A stretch of DNA of 64,000 nucleotides from Pseudomonas sp. SCA2728.1_7. GTDB lineage: Bacteria > Pseudomonadota > Gammaproteobacteria > Pseudomonadales > Pseudomonadaceae. The stretch spans positions 2,728,001-2,792,000 of the forward strand of contig NZ_CP073104.1 of the NCBI RefSeq assembly GCF_018138145.1, written 5' to 3'. This document shows positions 32,972-40,835 of this stretch, piece by piece (position 1 is the first letter of the stretch; every line of letters begins with the position of its first letter). The notes beneath the pieces were generated by a model. The model was not told the origin of the DNA and did not search any database. It was given only the letters and a program-made list of their open reading frames with translations. A program made the translations under genes and the position numbers.

Positions 32972-34207
32972 TCACTCCCTGGACACTTTCACGTCGTTGG
33001 GTGAAAAACCCGGATGGTTCATCGCATTGCTCTGAGTCACTTGGGTCACCCGTGTGGCATCGGCAAATTGCTTGTAGGCCACAACCAGCGCCGGCAAGCT
33101 TTCCTGGAACGATTTGGTGACCTGGCGCACACCGGATGACGCCACTGCCTTGAGATGCGCCAGCAGCGCTTCCTTGACATCGTTGATTGCCTGGTGGTGC
33201 TTGGGATCGGCCTTGTCCAGCATCGGATCAATGGCCACCCCGACCGCCTTCTGCAGTGCTTTCATTTCGTCGGTCACCGGTACTTCCGGACGGGTCACGG
33301 GTTGATCCGCCTGCTGCGCCACCGAAGGTGTCGACGACAGTTTCACTGCGGGGGTCGCCACTGGCATCGACGCCACCCACTGCGCCACTTTGACCAGCAT
33401 CGTGTCCTGCACCAGATCGGCCATGGCTTGCGCTGCGGCGTTGGTGTCCTTGCCGGTGGTGATCTTTGGCGCATCCGCCTTGCGGATCGCTTCGAGTTGT
33501 TGCGACACGTCGGCAATCACGCCACGGTAGCCCTCCTTCGCAAACTCCTTGAGTTCCTTGATATCGCCGAGCAGGCCTTTGAACTCCGCCGCCACTTCCT
33601 TGGGCAACTCCTTGACCGCTTTGACCAGTTCGGTGATCTGCCGGTACTGCTCGATCAGCGGCTTGAGCTGTTCTTTGATCACCTCATAAACGCCGGTCAG
33701 GCTGTTACGCAGATTGGCAATGCCGATCCGCGCGGCCTTGATCAGCGTCATCGCCTGCTCGAAGCGCGCCACCGCAGACCCCAACAGCGTGTCGGCCTTG
33801 GCCAGCAGCACTTTCTGTGTGCTGACGGTAGCGGTCGGAAACGGCAACGGCTGATCGGGATAAAACTTCAGGGTAAAGGTCACCAGCCCGCCGTCCTGGC
33901 GGGTATGGGTCATGTCGCATTCACCGACCTTGACTTGCAGGCGCCCGAGCCACGGGTGCACCAGTTCACCATTGCCCGCCTCCAATGCCTTGAGCAGTTT
34001 GTCGCGCTGCTCCAGGCAATCGGCGCCGATGATGAATGCCGTGATGTCGTGAATCCTGGCCTGCTGGCCCAGATCCTCGAAATACGGCAGGTCGCGTTGC
34101 GGGTATTCGTGCAACTGACCTTTGCGACCGACCGGGGTTTTCGCCTGATCGATCCAGAAGCCGACACCACGAAAGGATGCCGGCAACAAACGGTCACGCC
34201 AGTTCAT
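32972..34207 (-). CDS. Mu N-like protein (DNA circularisation N-terminal domain family), tail hub
   Basis: 411 residues from ATG 34207 (MNWRDRLLPASFRGVGFWID), a very characteristic start for Mu gp43/N homologues. The family name comes from phage studies; in a tailocin the protein acts as a tail or baseplate hub component. The C-terminal two thirds are helical (KAARIGIANLRNSLTGVYEV onward). Overlaps the tape-measure gene by 14 nt. Confidence 0.9.
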   Translation of the reverse strand: MNWRDRLLPASFRGVGFWIDQAKTPVGRKGQLHEYPQRDLPYFEDLGQQARIHDITAFIIGADCLEQRDKLLKALEAGNGELVHPWLGRLQVKVGECDMTHTRQDGGLVTFTLKFYPDQPLPFPTATVSTQKVLLAKADTLLGSAVARFEQAMTLIKAARIGIANLRNSLTGVYEVIKEQLKPLIEQYRQITELVKAVKELPKEVAAEFKGLLGDIKELKEFAKEGYRGVIADVSQQLEAIRKADAPKITTGKDTNAAAQAMADLVQDTMLVKVAQWVASMPVATPAVKLSSTPSVAQQADQPVTRPEVPVTDEMKALQKAVGVAIDPMLDKADPKHHQAINDVKEALLAHLKAVASSGVRQVTKSFQESLPALVVAYKQFADATRVTQVTQSNAMNHPGFSPNDVKVSRE

Positions 34208-35966
34208 TGGAACCTCCTGCCGACAACGAGCGATAGCCGATGCGCGAAGACAGCGCCAGGCCCGGTTGATTGCTTTGCGGTTGATCGGTGCGCAGCCCGG
34301 CCGGCGCATTTTCGAAGCGCACGGTCAGGCCGCCTTCGAGTTGCGTGCGGTTGTTGATTGCGCTTTGTTGAATCAGTGCGCCAGAACTCTGTGGCAACGA
34401 ACCACTTTGCAGTGCACCGTTGGCTGCTTGTGGCGTTGCCCCAAAGAACGCGGGTGCCAGTTCGCCTTTGCCTTCGGCATTGGTCTGGCGTTGCGCTTCG
34501 GTGAACGTTTCAACCTTGCCGGTGACCTTGGCGATCAGTCCGGCAAAACCGCCGTCGAACAGCTCCTTGATCGGCGCAATGACGGTTTGCAGCTTTTGCC
34601 ACAACTCGCCGAACCACTCGGTGATCGGCCCCCAGTTCTTGATGATCTGCCCCAACGGCGTCCATTCGAACATGTTGTGCAAAAACTCCAGTACCGGTGC
34701 GGCCAACGCTTGCACCACGCCCCACAGCGCCGAAAACACTTCGCTGATCGGTTGCCAGTACATCGCGATCTGTTCCAGCGGCGACCATTCGAACAGGCTC
34801 TGGAAGAAGCTTTTGATCTGCTGCGCCGAGGTTTGCAATGCGGCCCAGACCGGTTCGAAGAAGGCCACGATACTGCCCCAGTTGTTGACGATCATGCCCA
34901 GTGGGGAATAGTCGAACAACGTGCCGAAGAAGTCCTTGATGGCTTGTGCCGCCGGTTGCAGCGCCGTCCAGATCGAGGCGAAGAACCCGGTGATCGCGCC
35001 CCAGTTGTTGATGATCATCCCCAGCGGTGTCCAGTCGAACAGTCCTTTGAGGAACGCCATCACCGGCACACTCAAGGCCTTGAGCAAGTCCCAGATCGCC
35101 GAAAACAGACCGGTCAGCGGCGCCCAGTTTTCCAGGATCATGCCGGCGGGCGTCCACGAGAACACCGACTTGAAGAAATCGACAACCGGCACGGTGACCG
35201 CTTTGACCTTGTCCCAGATCCCGGCGAAAAATCCCGCGATCGGTGACCACAGTGCCGCCAGTGCATCCAGCGGTCGCCAATCGAGGATCGAGCGCAACGT
35301 TGCCATCGCACTCACACCGATGTTTTTCACGCCCTCCCACATGCCCTTGAAAAAGGCACTGATCGGCGTCCAGTTGGCATAAATCAAACCGGCCGCCACC
35401 GCGATGCCCATCGCGATCAACATGATCGGATTGGTCTTGAGCACCATGCTCATCACGTCCATGACCTGGGTCATACCGGTGACGGCGGTTTGCATGGCAG
35501 AGAAGGCAATCGCCCCCGCCGCCAGGCCTTCGACCAGTTTCGGGTTGTCGGCGAGCAGGCTGCCGACCTGAGTCAGCATCGGTTCCAGCCCGACCACCAG
35601 TGCCCCCACCGCCGGCACCAGTGCGGCGTCCACGGCTGCGGAAACCTTTTCCATCGACGCACTGAACACGTTCATGTTTTGCGCAGCGACTTTCGGCGTG
35701 GCGGGTAAATCGACGGCTTTTGCCGCGTCGCCCACTTCGGCCAATTTGCCCTGAAACGCTGCGGCCGATTTGATGCCATCCACAAACGGCGTAATCACGC
35801 TGCCGCCCTTGAACAGACCACTGATGTCCAGTTTGCCGAGGCCGGTCTGTTCGAGGTTGTTCTTGAAGCTCTCGACCTTGACTCGCAGGGCGCCGAGTTT
35901 GGGCGACAGTTCATCGATGCCCGTGATCAGCACCGGAGTTTTTACTTTCGTTTCTTCGTCTGCCAT
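34194..35966 (-). CDS. Tape measure protein of the Mu-like tail
   Basis: 590 residues from ATG 35966, which overlaps the stop of the frameshifted chaperone (TGATG). A coiled N-terminal part and hydrophobic segments (TNPIMLIAMGIAVAAGLIY, near 180-200) precede six tandem repeats of exactly 41 residues (about 229-474) of the form [D/E/S]W[T/S]P.G.I..NW..I..FF..IW......I..FF..LF. Tape measure length sets tail length; this one is shorter than its P2-like counterpart (753 residues), predicting a shorter tube. Confidence 0.9.
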   Translation of the reverse strand: MADEETKVKTPVLITGIDELSPKLGALRVKVESFKNNLEQTGLGKLDISGLFKGGSVITPFVDGIKSAAAFQGKLAEVGDAAKAVDLPATPKVAAQNMNVFSASMEKVSAAVDAALVPAVGALVVGLEPMLTQVGSLLADNPKLVEGLAAGAIAFSAMQTAVTGMTQVMDVMSMVLKTNPIMLIAMGIAVAAGLIYANWTPISAFFKGMWEGVKNIGVSAMATLRSILDWRPLDALAALWSPIAGFFAGIWDKVKAVTVPVVDFFKSVFSWTPAGMILENWAPLTGLFSAIWDLLKALSVPVMAFLKGLFDWTPLGMIINNWGAITGFFASIWTALQPAAQAIKDFFGTLFDYSPLGMIVNNWGSIVAFFEPVWAALQTSAQQIKSFFQSLFEWSPLEQIAMYWQPISEVFSALWGVVQALAAPVLEFLHNMFEWTPLGQIIKNWGPITEWFGELWQKLQTVIAPIKELFDGGFAGLIAKVTGKVETFTEAQRQTNAEGKGELAPAFFGATPQAANGALQSGSLPQSSGALIQQSAINNRTQLEGGLTVRFENAPAGLRTDQPQSNQPGLALSSRIGYRSLSAGGSNELA

Positions 35967-36393
35967 CACTGCACCTGCTGCATCGCATTGATCCGTTGCG
36001 CGTGCTCCAGCGATTCGCGGAGCACATCCAGTGGCCTGGCCATCATCTGTTCGGGGTCAACCTTCCAGAACCAGGCCAGGTCATAGGCGACGGCAATCAG
36101 GTCGGTGATGGCGCCGACGCCGCACTCATGAAAAAACTCGCAACGGCCCAGCTCAGCGCATTGAGGTCAGCCAGATCCAACTGGTTGACCGACGACGGCG
36201 GAATGCCGGCGCACACGGCGATGTATTTGGCCGCCACGTCCATGTCGAGGCTGACTTCTTCGCTCTTGTCGATCTTGTACGGCAGCGCCTTGATCGCTCG
36301 CACTTCCTGCACCGTCGGACGGCGCAGGACGAGTTCGGTCAGGGGCTCGCCGTGAGCTTCGATCGCAACCTGAAGCTTCACGGCGCCGCTCAT
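35966..36393 (-). CDS. Tail assembly chaperone, -1 frameshift product (E-E'-like, Mu-like tail)
   Basis: If ribosomes slip -1 on TTTTTTC (36136-36130), reading continues past the E stop for 54 codons to a TGA at 35968-35966, giving a 142-residue protein whose extension begins HECGVGAITDLIAVAYDLAW and ends QRINAMQQVQ. The extension is protein-like (FWKVDPEQMMARPLDVLRESLEH) and fills the otherwise empty 130 nt before the tape measure. Two products from one gene at this position are a universal feature of long-tailed phages (lambda G/GT, P2 E/E'). Confidence 0.8.
36097..36393 (-). CDS. Tail assembly chaperone, in-frame product (E/gp41-like)
   Basis: 98 residues, PF10109-like: VKLQVAIEAHGEPLTELVLRRPTVQEVRAI then LDMDVAAKYIAVCAGIPPSSVNQLDLADLNALSWAVASFF. 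It binds the tape measure during tail assembly and is absent from the mature particle. It starts with the 4-nt overlap (ATGA) with the tube gene. The slippery site falls at codons Ser-Phe-Phe (86-88), just before the stop. Confidence 0.88.
   Translation of the reverse strand: MSGAVKLQVAIEAHGEPLTELVLRRPTVQEVRAIKALPYKIDKSEEVSLDMDVAAKYIAVCAGIPPSSVNQLDLADLNALSWAVASFFMSAASAPSPT
36130..36136 (-). other. Slippery heptamer TTTTTTC for programmed -1 frameshifting
   Basis: In the zero frame it reads AG-T TTT TTC, the X XXY YYZ arrangement required for tandem slippage. P2 uses the near-identical TTTTTTG at the same place in gene E. Confidence 0.8.
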
Positions 36394-36737
36394 TGCCAGG
36401 TCCCCTTTATGCCTTCGAATTTCAGTTCGATGGTGGCGTCATCGCCTTTGGAGACTGGCTCTTCGACCAGGTAGGCACCGGCCAGCACGTAGACTTTGCC
36501 GTTGCTGAATTCGCAGGTGACGGTGATGTCGGTGCCTTCGATCAGCTTCTTCAGCGGGAAGTCGGCGGTGTGCAGCGCGGTCACTTTGAACGACGGCGCG
36601 ATGTCGGTTTCCTTGTAGAAGCCAGGTACGACGGTTTCGCGTTTGACCGCCATCAGCGGGGCTTCGCAGCCGCCATTGATGGTCAGTTGTGCGCCGTCGA
36701 CTTTGACGTAGCAGGTACCTGCAATCAGTTGACCCAT
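36390..36737 (-). CDS. Tail tube protein (Mu gp40/M-like)
   Basis: 115 residues from ATG 36737 (MGQLIAGTCYVKVDGAQLTINGG). VPGFYKETDIAPSFKVTALHTADFPL and the late LAGAYLVEEPVSKGDDATIELKFEG identify the Mu-type tube protein, which polymerises as stacked hexamers inside the sheath. Separated from the sheath gene by a hairpin that may adjust their ratio. Confidence 0.92.
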   Translation of the reverse strand: MGQLIAGTCYVKVDGAQLTINGGCEAPLMAVKRETVVPGFYKETDIAPSFKVTALHTADFPLKKLIEGTDITVTCEFSNGKVYVLAGAYLVEEPVSKGDDATIELKFEGIKGTWQ

Positions 36738-36755
36738 GGTGTTACTCCCTTGCAT

Positions 36756-36779
36756 AAAAAAGCCCACGCGAGGTGGGCT
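36756..36779 (-). terminator. Hairpin with U-run between sheath and tube genes (Mu-like tail)
   Basis: Minus strand: AGCCCAC, a 5-nt loop, GTGGGCT, then TTTTTATG. Stem of 7 bp with a proper U-run, so partial termination or 3'-end protection of the sheath mRNA is plausible. Confidence 0.65.
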
Positions 36780-36804
36780 GAAAACGTGCCGTCAAACGCG
36801 CGGA

Positions 36805-38301
36805 TCAAGCCGCGTCGTCGTACTGCAGACGGAATTGGTTGAGCAGCGCGAACACGCGCAGACCGTTGATGTAATCCGGCGGGAACAGCACGTTCACGCG
36901 GCTCGGGTCCTGCACGTCGCGCTCGACGATCAGGTGCTCGGCGAACAGCTCGGCGTTCTCGACGTGGCCTTCCAGTTCGAGCTTGGCGTACTGCGCGATC
37001 AGCTCGCCGCGAATGGTCGCCGGCGTCACGATCGGTTGGCCGGCGCCGAAACGGGTGCCGTCGGAGGCCAGTTTGTGCCGACCGTATTTGCTGGTAATCA
37101 CACTCTGCAGACGACGCACGATGAACGCCGACTGGTGCATGGTTTCGCTGTCCAGGTAGGAGTTGTCGGCCTGACCAAAAGCGTTCTTCTGGTAGGTGGT
37201 GATCGAACGCTGGATGCGCACGTAACCGCCCTCGTAGTACGCGGTGGCGATGCCGTAGTTGAGCAGCGACTGACGCTCGGTCAGCGTGAAGCGCTCGCTG
37301 GCCGGCGCCGGATCGACACCCGGCAGGCTGCCGCTCTGGGTTGGACGACTGGCGTCGGCGGAAATGAACACCGCGGTGCGCGCAGCCAGTGCCGCGGCTT
37401 GTACCCAGAATGGTTGCGGAACGCCCGGCTCCAGCGCCTGAATGGTCATGTGCTGGTCATTGCGTGCCTGACCTGCAGCGACCAGCGTACCGACGGTGCC
37501 GCGTTTGGCGCTGTAGACGTGACCAAACAGCTGTTTGGCCCACGACCAGCGACCGCTGCTGTCATCCATGACCGCTTGCCAGGTGTTGAGCGTCGACAGA
37601 TCGGACCATGGCAGTGCGATGAATTCGAACGGCTCGTCGCCCAGTGCGGCGATGGCTTCCACTTGATCCGGCACACCGGCGCCGCCAGTCATGGCAGTGA
37701 TGGCAGTGGTCAGGCCGGCCGGGGTGTCTTCGCCGTTGCTCTTGCCCAGGTGATTGAATTGCAGGCTGATGTCGTTACCGCTGTCGCCAGTCCATTTGGC
37801 GCTCAGGGTGACCACACCTTCGGCAGCAGCAGCGCTCACCGGCAGGTCGGCGGTGGCGTTGATTTTCTGCGCCAGGGCGGTGGCCGCCTGTGCAGCTGTG
37901 GCACCGTTGACCACAGTGGCTTGCACACGCACGCCGCCGACATACAGATTGAGCACGCCAGCCTGGGTCGCGGTGCCGGTCAGGGTCAGCACGCCTTTGG
38001 CGATCGCGCCTTCGGTGTTGTGCAGCGGCAGGCACCAGATCTCACCGATCGGGTCAGCCTTGCGGAAGGTCTCGTACATCGAGGCGAGCATCGAGCCCTG
38101 ACCACCGATGCTCTTGGCCAGCGCAACGCTGGAGACCAACACCAGTTTGCCGACTTCGGTCGGGGCAATGTTGTCGTTGACCTGAGCGACGATCAAACGA
38201 CGCAGGGTCGAACTCGCGCTATTGGCGGCCGAGTTGTCCATTTCGGCATAGAACAGCGGTACACGAATGTCCGCGGGGATGTTGCTGAATCCGATCGCCA
38301 T
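36805..38301 (-). CDS. Contractile tail sheath protein (Mu gp39/L-like)
   Basis: 498 residues from ATG 38301 (MAIGFSNIPADIRVPLFYAEMDN). MAIGF(N)IP.D.RVP.F.AE is the classic start of Mu-type sheaths, and the C-terminal GQPIVTPATIRGELIAQYAKLELEGHVENAEL...DYINGLRVFALLNQFRLQYDD is fully preserved. It proves that this tail is contractile (R-type), not flexible. Confidence 0.94.
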   Translation of the reverse strand: MAIGFSNIPADIRVPLFYAEMDNSAANSASSTLRRLIVAQVNDNIAPTEVGKLVLVSSVALAKSIGGQGSMLASMYETFRKADPIGEIWCLPLHNTEGAIAKGVLTLTGTATQAGVLNLYVGGVRVQATVVNGATAAQAATALAQKINATADLPVSAAAAEGVVTLSAKWTGDSGNDISLQFNHLGKSNGEDTPAGLTTAITAMTGGAGVPDQVEAIAALGDEPFEFIALPWSDLSTLNTWQAVMDDSSGRWSWAKQLFGHVYSAKRGTVGTLVAAGQARNDQHMTIQALEPGVPQPFWVQAAALAARTAVFISADASRPTQSGSLPGVDPAPASERFTLTERQSLLNYGIATAYYEGGYVRIQRSITTYQKNAFGQADNSYLDSETMHQSAFIVRRLQSVITSKYGRHKLASDGTRFGAGQPIVTPATIRGELIAQYAKLELEGHVENAELFAEHLIVERDVQDPSRVNVLFPPDYINGLRVFALLNQFRLQYDDAA

Positions 38302-38480
38302 TATTTGGCTCCCTTTTGTTTGGCTGGTGCGGTTTTGAGGGTGATATCGCCGTCGGCCAGACGTCGGCGCCACCAGGCGCTGTCCAGCACTTCACGGCCT
38401 TCCAGCGGCAGCAGATCGCCGGCCTCCGGGTCAGGTACGACGCGGCCGGCGGCCGGCAGTACGGTGATGCGATTGCTCAT
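38301..38480 (-). CDS. DUF2635 protein (Mu gp38-like)
   Basis: 59 residues from ATG 38480. VLPAAGRVVPDPEAGDLLPLEGREVLDSAWWRRRLADGDI is the DUF2635 core; the C-terminus is Lys/Ala-rich (KTAPAKQKGAK). It is always found just upstream of Mu-type sheath genes. The stop overlaps the sheath start by one base. Confidence 0.85.
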   Translation of the reverse strand: MSNRITVLPAAGRVVPDPEAGDLLPLEGREVLDSAWWRRRLADGDITLKTAPAKQKGAK

Positions 38481-39061
38481 GGGGTTACGTCTCCAGAGAA
38501 AGTCATTTCCACGCGCCCATCGGGGCCCGGGCGTTTCAGGTTGGGGTCGGCCGGGTCGATCGCATCGACCCGCACGGTGGCCCCGGTAAAGGACGACAAA
38601 CCGTCCAGTTCGCGTTCGTGCCAACTCTCCGCAGGCTGACTCGGCAGATTGCGGCCAAGCTGGAACTCGGCAAAAAAGCGCAGCCGGTAGAACACGCGGC
38701 TGCTGTTGATCGAGACCATTTCGCCGCCGTCGTAAACGATGGCGCTGTAGGTGGAATCAGGTTTGAAACCAACCAGCGCGCGCCACAACTCGGCACGCAG
38801 GTCGTGCAACAGATCCAGCGCTTTTGTAGCGTCGGTAGCGTCAAGCACCAGGACGATTTCGAAGCGGTCGCGGATTGGTTGGGTGGTGAGGTTTTGGGTG
38901 GTGCTGTTGCTGGCCAGATCGGCAATTGGCAGCACGTAGGCCGAGGGTGTTGGCAGATCCGGGTTGCCTTGTAGCAGCGCCAGATCGACACCCACCGAAA
39001 TGTGATTGGCCAGGCTCGGGCATTGCCCACGCAGCTGCGTGAGGATCGGGGTGATCTTCAT
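38477..39061 (-). CDS. Mu gp37-like tail protein
   Basis: 194 residues from ATG 39061 (MKITPILTQLRGQCPSLANHISVGVDLAL). Gp37-family core ATDATKALDLLHDLRAELWRALVGFKPD. Thought to be a tail completion or terminator-type component. First gene of the Mu-like module; the 150 nt upstream contain a REP pair and then the end of the P2-like module. No obvious separate promoter is seen. Confidence 0.85.
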   Translation of the reverse strand: MKITPILTQLRGQCPSLANHISVGVDLALLQGNPDLPTPSAYVLPIADLASNSTTQNLTTQPIRDRFEIVLVLDATDATKALDLLHDLRAELWRALVGFKPDSTYSAIVYDGGEMVSINSSRVFYRLRFFAEFQLGRNLPSQPAESWHERELDGLSSFTGATVRVDAIDPADPNLKRPGPDGRVEMTFSGDVTP

Positions 39062-39099
39062 GGGGGTGTTCCAAATAGTGGGAGTTACCGCAGGACTCA

Positions 39100-39188
39100 T
39101 GTAGGAGTGAGCCTGCTCGCGATAGCGGACTTACAGTCAGAATCGATGGTGACTGACACACCGCAATCGCGAGCAGGCTCACTCCTAC
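39100..39188. repeat. REPIN copy 7, at the junction of the two tail modules
   Basis: TGTAGGAGTGAGCCTGCTCG and complement ending CTCACTCCTACA, exactly between the last P2-like gene (gpD) and the first Mu-like gene (gp37). Confidence 0.85.
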
Positions 39189-39211
39189 AAGGGATTGGTG
39201 GTGTTGAGAGA

Positions 39212-40237
39212 TCAGTCTTCAGCCTTTGGATCGAGGCCGCTGGCATCGATCAGGCAGCGATAGCTGTTCTCGCGATTACCGCTGGCGGTGACCTTGTCGA
39301 TCGACCAGCGTCCGCGCATGAAGTCCGGCCAGGTGTCATCGAGCAGCACCAGGCCTTCAGCGGCCAGTCGCGGATCGCCCGGGCAGGTGATCTTCACCTT
39401 GAACTTTTGCCGGAGCATTTTGCGCACTTCGCCCTCGCCGACGGCGATGGCATCCGCTTCGTTGGGTTGCTTCTGGCGGATGGTCTTGAACGGCGCAAGT
39501 CCCGTTTCGACCCAGTGCAAAACGCCTGTAACAGCATCGACAAAACAGGTCTTGCAGCCCTTGGCCTGTTCGCGGGCGGCCTCTTCCAGCGTGGCGCTGA
39601 TGAAGGCGTGATCGCCGGGACGATTGTCGTGGGTGACCGACAACGTCACATCCTGCAGTTTCTGCCCCGAGATGGATTTGATCTGCCCGGGCCGCGCCAG
39701 CACATACGCATCGCCATAAGGTTTGGCGACCAGGTTGTACTTCTTTGCCAACCGCGTCAGAAAGCCCATGTCAGTTTCATTGGACTGGTCGACGTGGGCG
39801 ATCTTGATCATCGACACGTCCGCAGCGACACGCGATGAAAATCCGTGCTGCGACACCAGTTGGCTAAACAATTGACCGAGCGTCGTCGGTCCATGACTGG
39901 CAGTGCGGCGCTGCTTGAAGCCGGTCTCGTCATCCTTGCTGAACGGCGCGGCAGTGGCCACCAGGGTCAGGCGAAACGGAAACAGCGTCGGCGTCAGGCG
40001 AGTGACTTTGAACTGGCCCTTGTCGACCATCTCTTCCATTTCCAGATAACCCACCAGCAGGCCGATTTTCCCACCGAGGTTCGGCAGCCCTTCGAGGCCT
40101 TCCAGATCAATGGTCAGGGTCAGTTGATCCGACTCGATACCGGCGGCATCAATGTGTTCCCAACTGATCAGCCGCTGGTTGAGCAAATCCGCGTTTGCGC
40201 CATAAATCTGCACGACCGGGGTAAAACCCAGTGCCAT
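39212..40237 (-). CDS. P2 gpD-like baseplate hub (late control D family)
   Basis: 341 residues. VVQIYGANADLLNQRLISWEHIDAAGIESDQLTLTIDL is the characteristic start; the middle has MGFLTRLAKKYNLVAKPYGDAYVLA and the end RLAAEGLVLLDDTWPDFMRGRWSIDKV. The hub protein of P2-type tails, homologue of R-pyocin PA0628. The name 'late control' is historical and no regulatory role is implied. Last gene of the P2-like module. Confidence 0.93.
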   Translation of the reverse strand: MALGFTPVVQIYGANADLLNQRLISWEHIDAAGIESDQLTLTIDLEGLEGLPNLGGKIGLLVGYLEMEEMVDKGQFKVTRLTPTLFPFRLTLVATAAPFSKDDETGFKQRRTASHGPTTLGQLFSQLVSQHGFSSRVAADVSMIKIAHVDQSNETDMGFLTRLAKKYNLVAKPYGDAYVLARPGQIKSISGQKLQDVTLSVTHDNRPGDHAFISATLEEAAREQAKGCKTCFVDAVTGVLHWVETGLAPFKTIRQKQPNEADAIAVGEGEVRKMLRQKFKVKITCPGDPRLAAEGLVLLDDTWPDFMRGRWSIDKVTASGNRENSYRCLIDASGLDPKAED

Positions 40238-40246
40238 ACAACCTCC

Positions 40247-40459
40247 TTAATCCCAGGCCGTGAGCGCTTTGATCGCGGCGGGTTTGCTGTCGAGTTCAGG
40301 CAGCACGACCCAGATGCCAGCGGGCAGAACCGGGCCGTGTTCGGCCAGGGTCGGATTGAGTTTCCACAGGGCTTCCTCAGCGGCATCGTCGCTGCGCCCG
40401 GTTTCGCGGTAGAGCAGCAGATTCACCGAATCACCGGCCACGCTTCGAACCTTACGCAT
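40247..40459 (-). CDS. P2 gpX-like tail protein
   Basis: 70 residues from ATG 40459 (MRKVRSVAGDSVNLLLYRETGR); the longer frame upstream overlaps the gpU gene. It contains a LysM-like fold (GDSVNLLLY ... ALWKLNPTLAEHGPVLPAGIWVVLP), as in all gpX proteins. It overlaps gpU by 8 nt. Confidence 0.88.
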   Translation of the reverse strand: MRKVRSVAGDSVNLLLYRETGRSDDAAEEALWKLNPTLAEHGPVLPAGIWVVLPELDSKPAAIKALTAWD

Positions 40460-40835
40460 TATTGAACTCCGCCAATTCGATAACCCAATCGACGACCATC
40501 GCCGTGCCGTCATCGATGATCTGGGTCTGGGTTTCCTGAACGTTGTTGATCCGCCATAGACCCCAGTTGCGACCAATCCCGTCGATCAACGGCAGCGGTA
40601 TTCGCAGCGCCTGCAAGGCGCGCAGTTCATCCAGCCGATCCATGGCCACGGCGTACATCGACTTACCGGTGATGGTCAGGGTTTCCGGTTTCTGTCCGGT
40701 CTGGCTGGATTTCGGTTTGCTGGTGAGAATCTGTATTTCCGTCCAGCCGCCATCGGACTTGCGCAACAGCGAGTGGTACGCAAATTGGCGCGAGAGGCCG
40801 AAGATGAAACTGCCTAATGCCATTTGTTGTTTCAT
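40452..40835 (-). CDS. P2 gpU-like tail terminator or baseplate protein
   Basis: 127 residues. MALGSFIFGLSRQFAYHSLLRKSDGGW and MDRLDELRALQALRIPLPLIDGIGRNWGLWRI are diagnostic of gpU (R-pyocin PA0626). Starts with a 1-nt overlap of the tape-measure stop. Confidence 0.92.
   Translation of the reverse strand: MKQQMALGSFIFGLSRQFAYHSLLRKSDGGWTEIQILTSKPKSSQTGQKPETLTITGKSMYAVAMDRLDELRALQALRIPLPLIDGIGRNWGLWRINNVQETQTQIIDDGTAMVVDWVIELAEFNNA

Noticed and set aside
36097..36136. Sequencing error as explanation of the chaperone frame change
   Set aside because: The frame change is at a canonical slippery heptamer at the expected place and a second one occurs in the other tail module, so programmed frameshifting is more likely.
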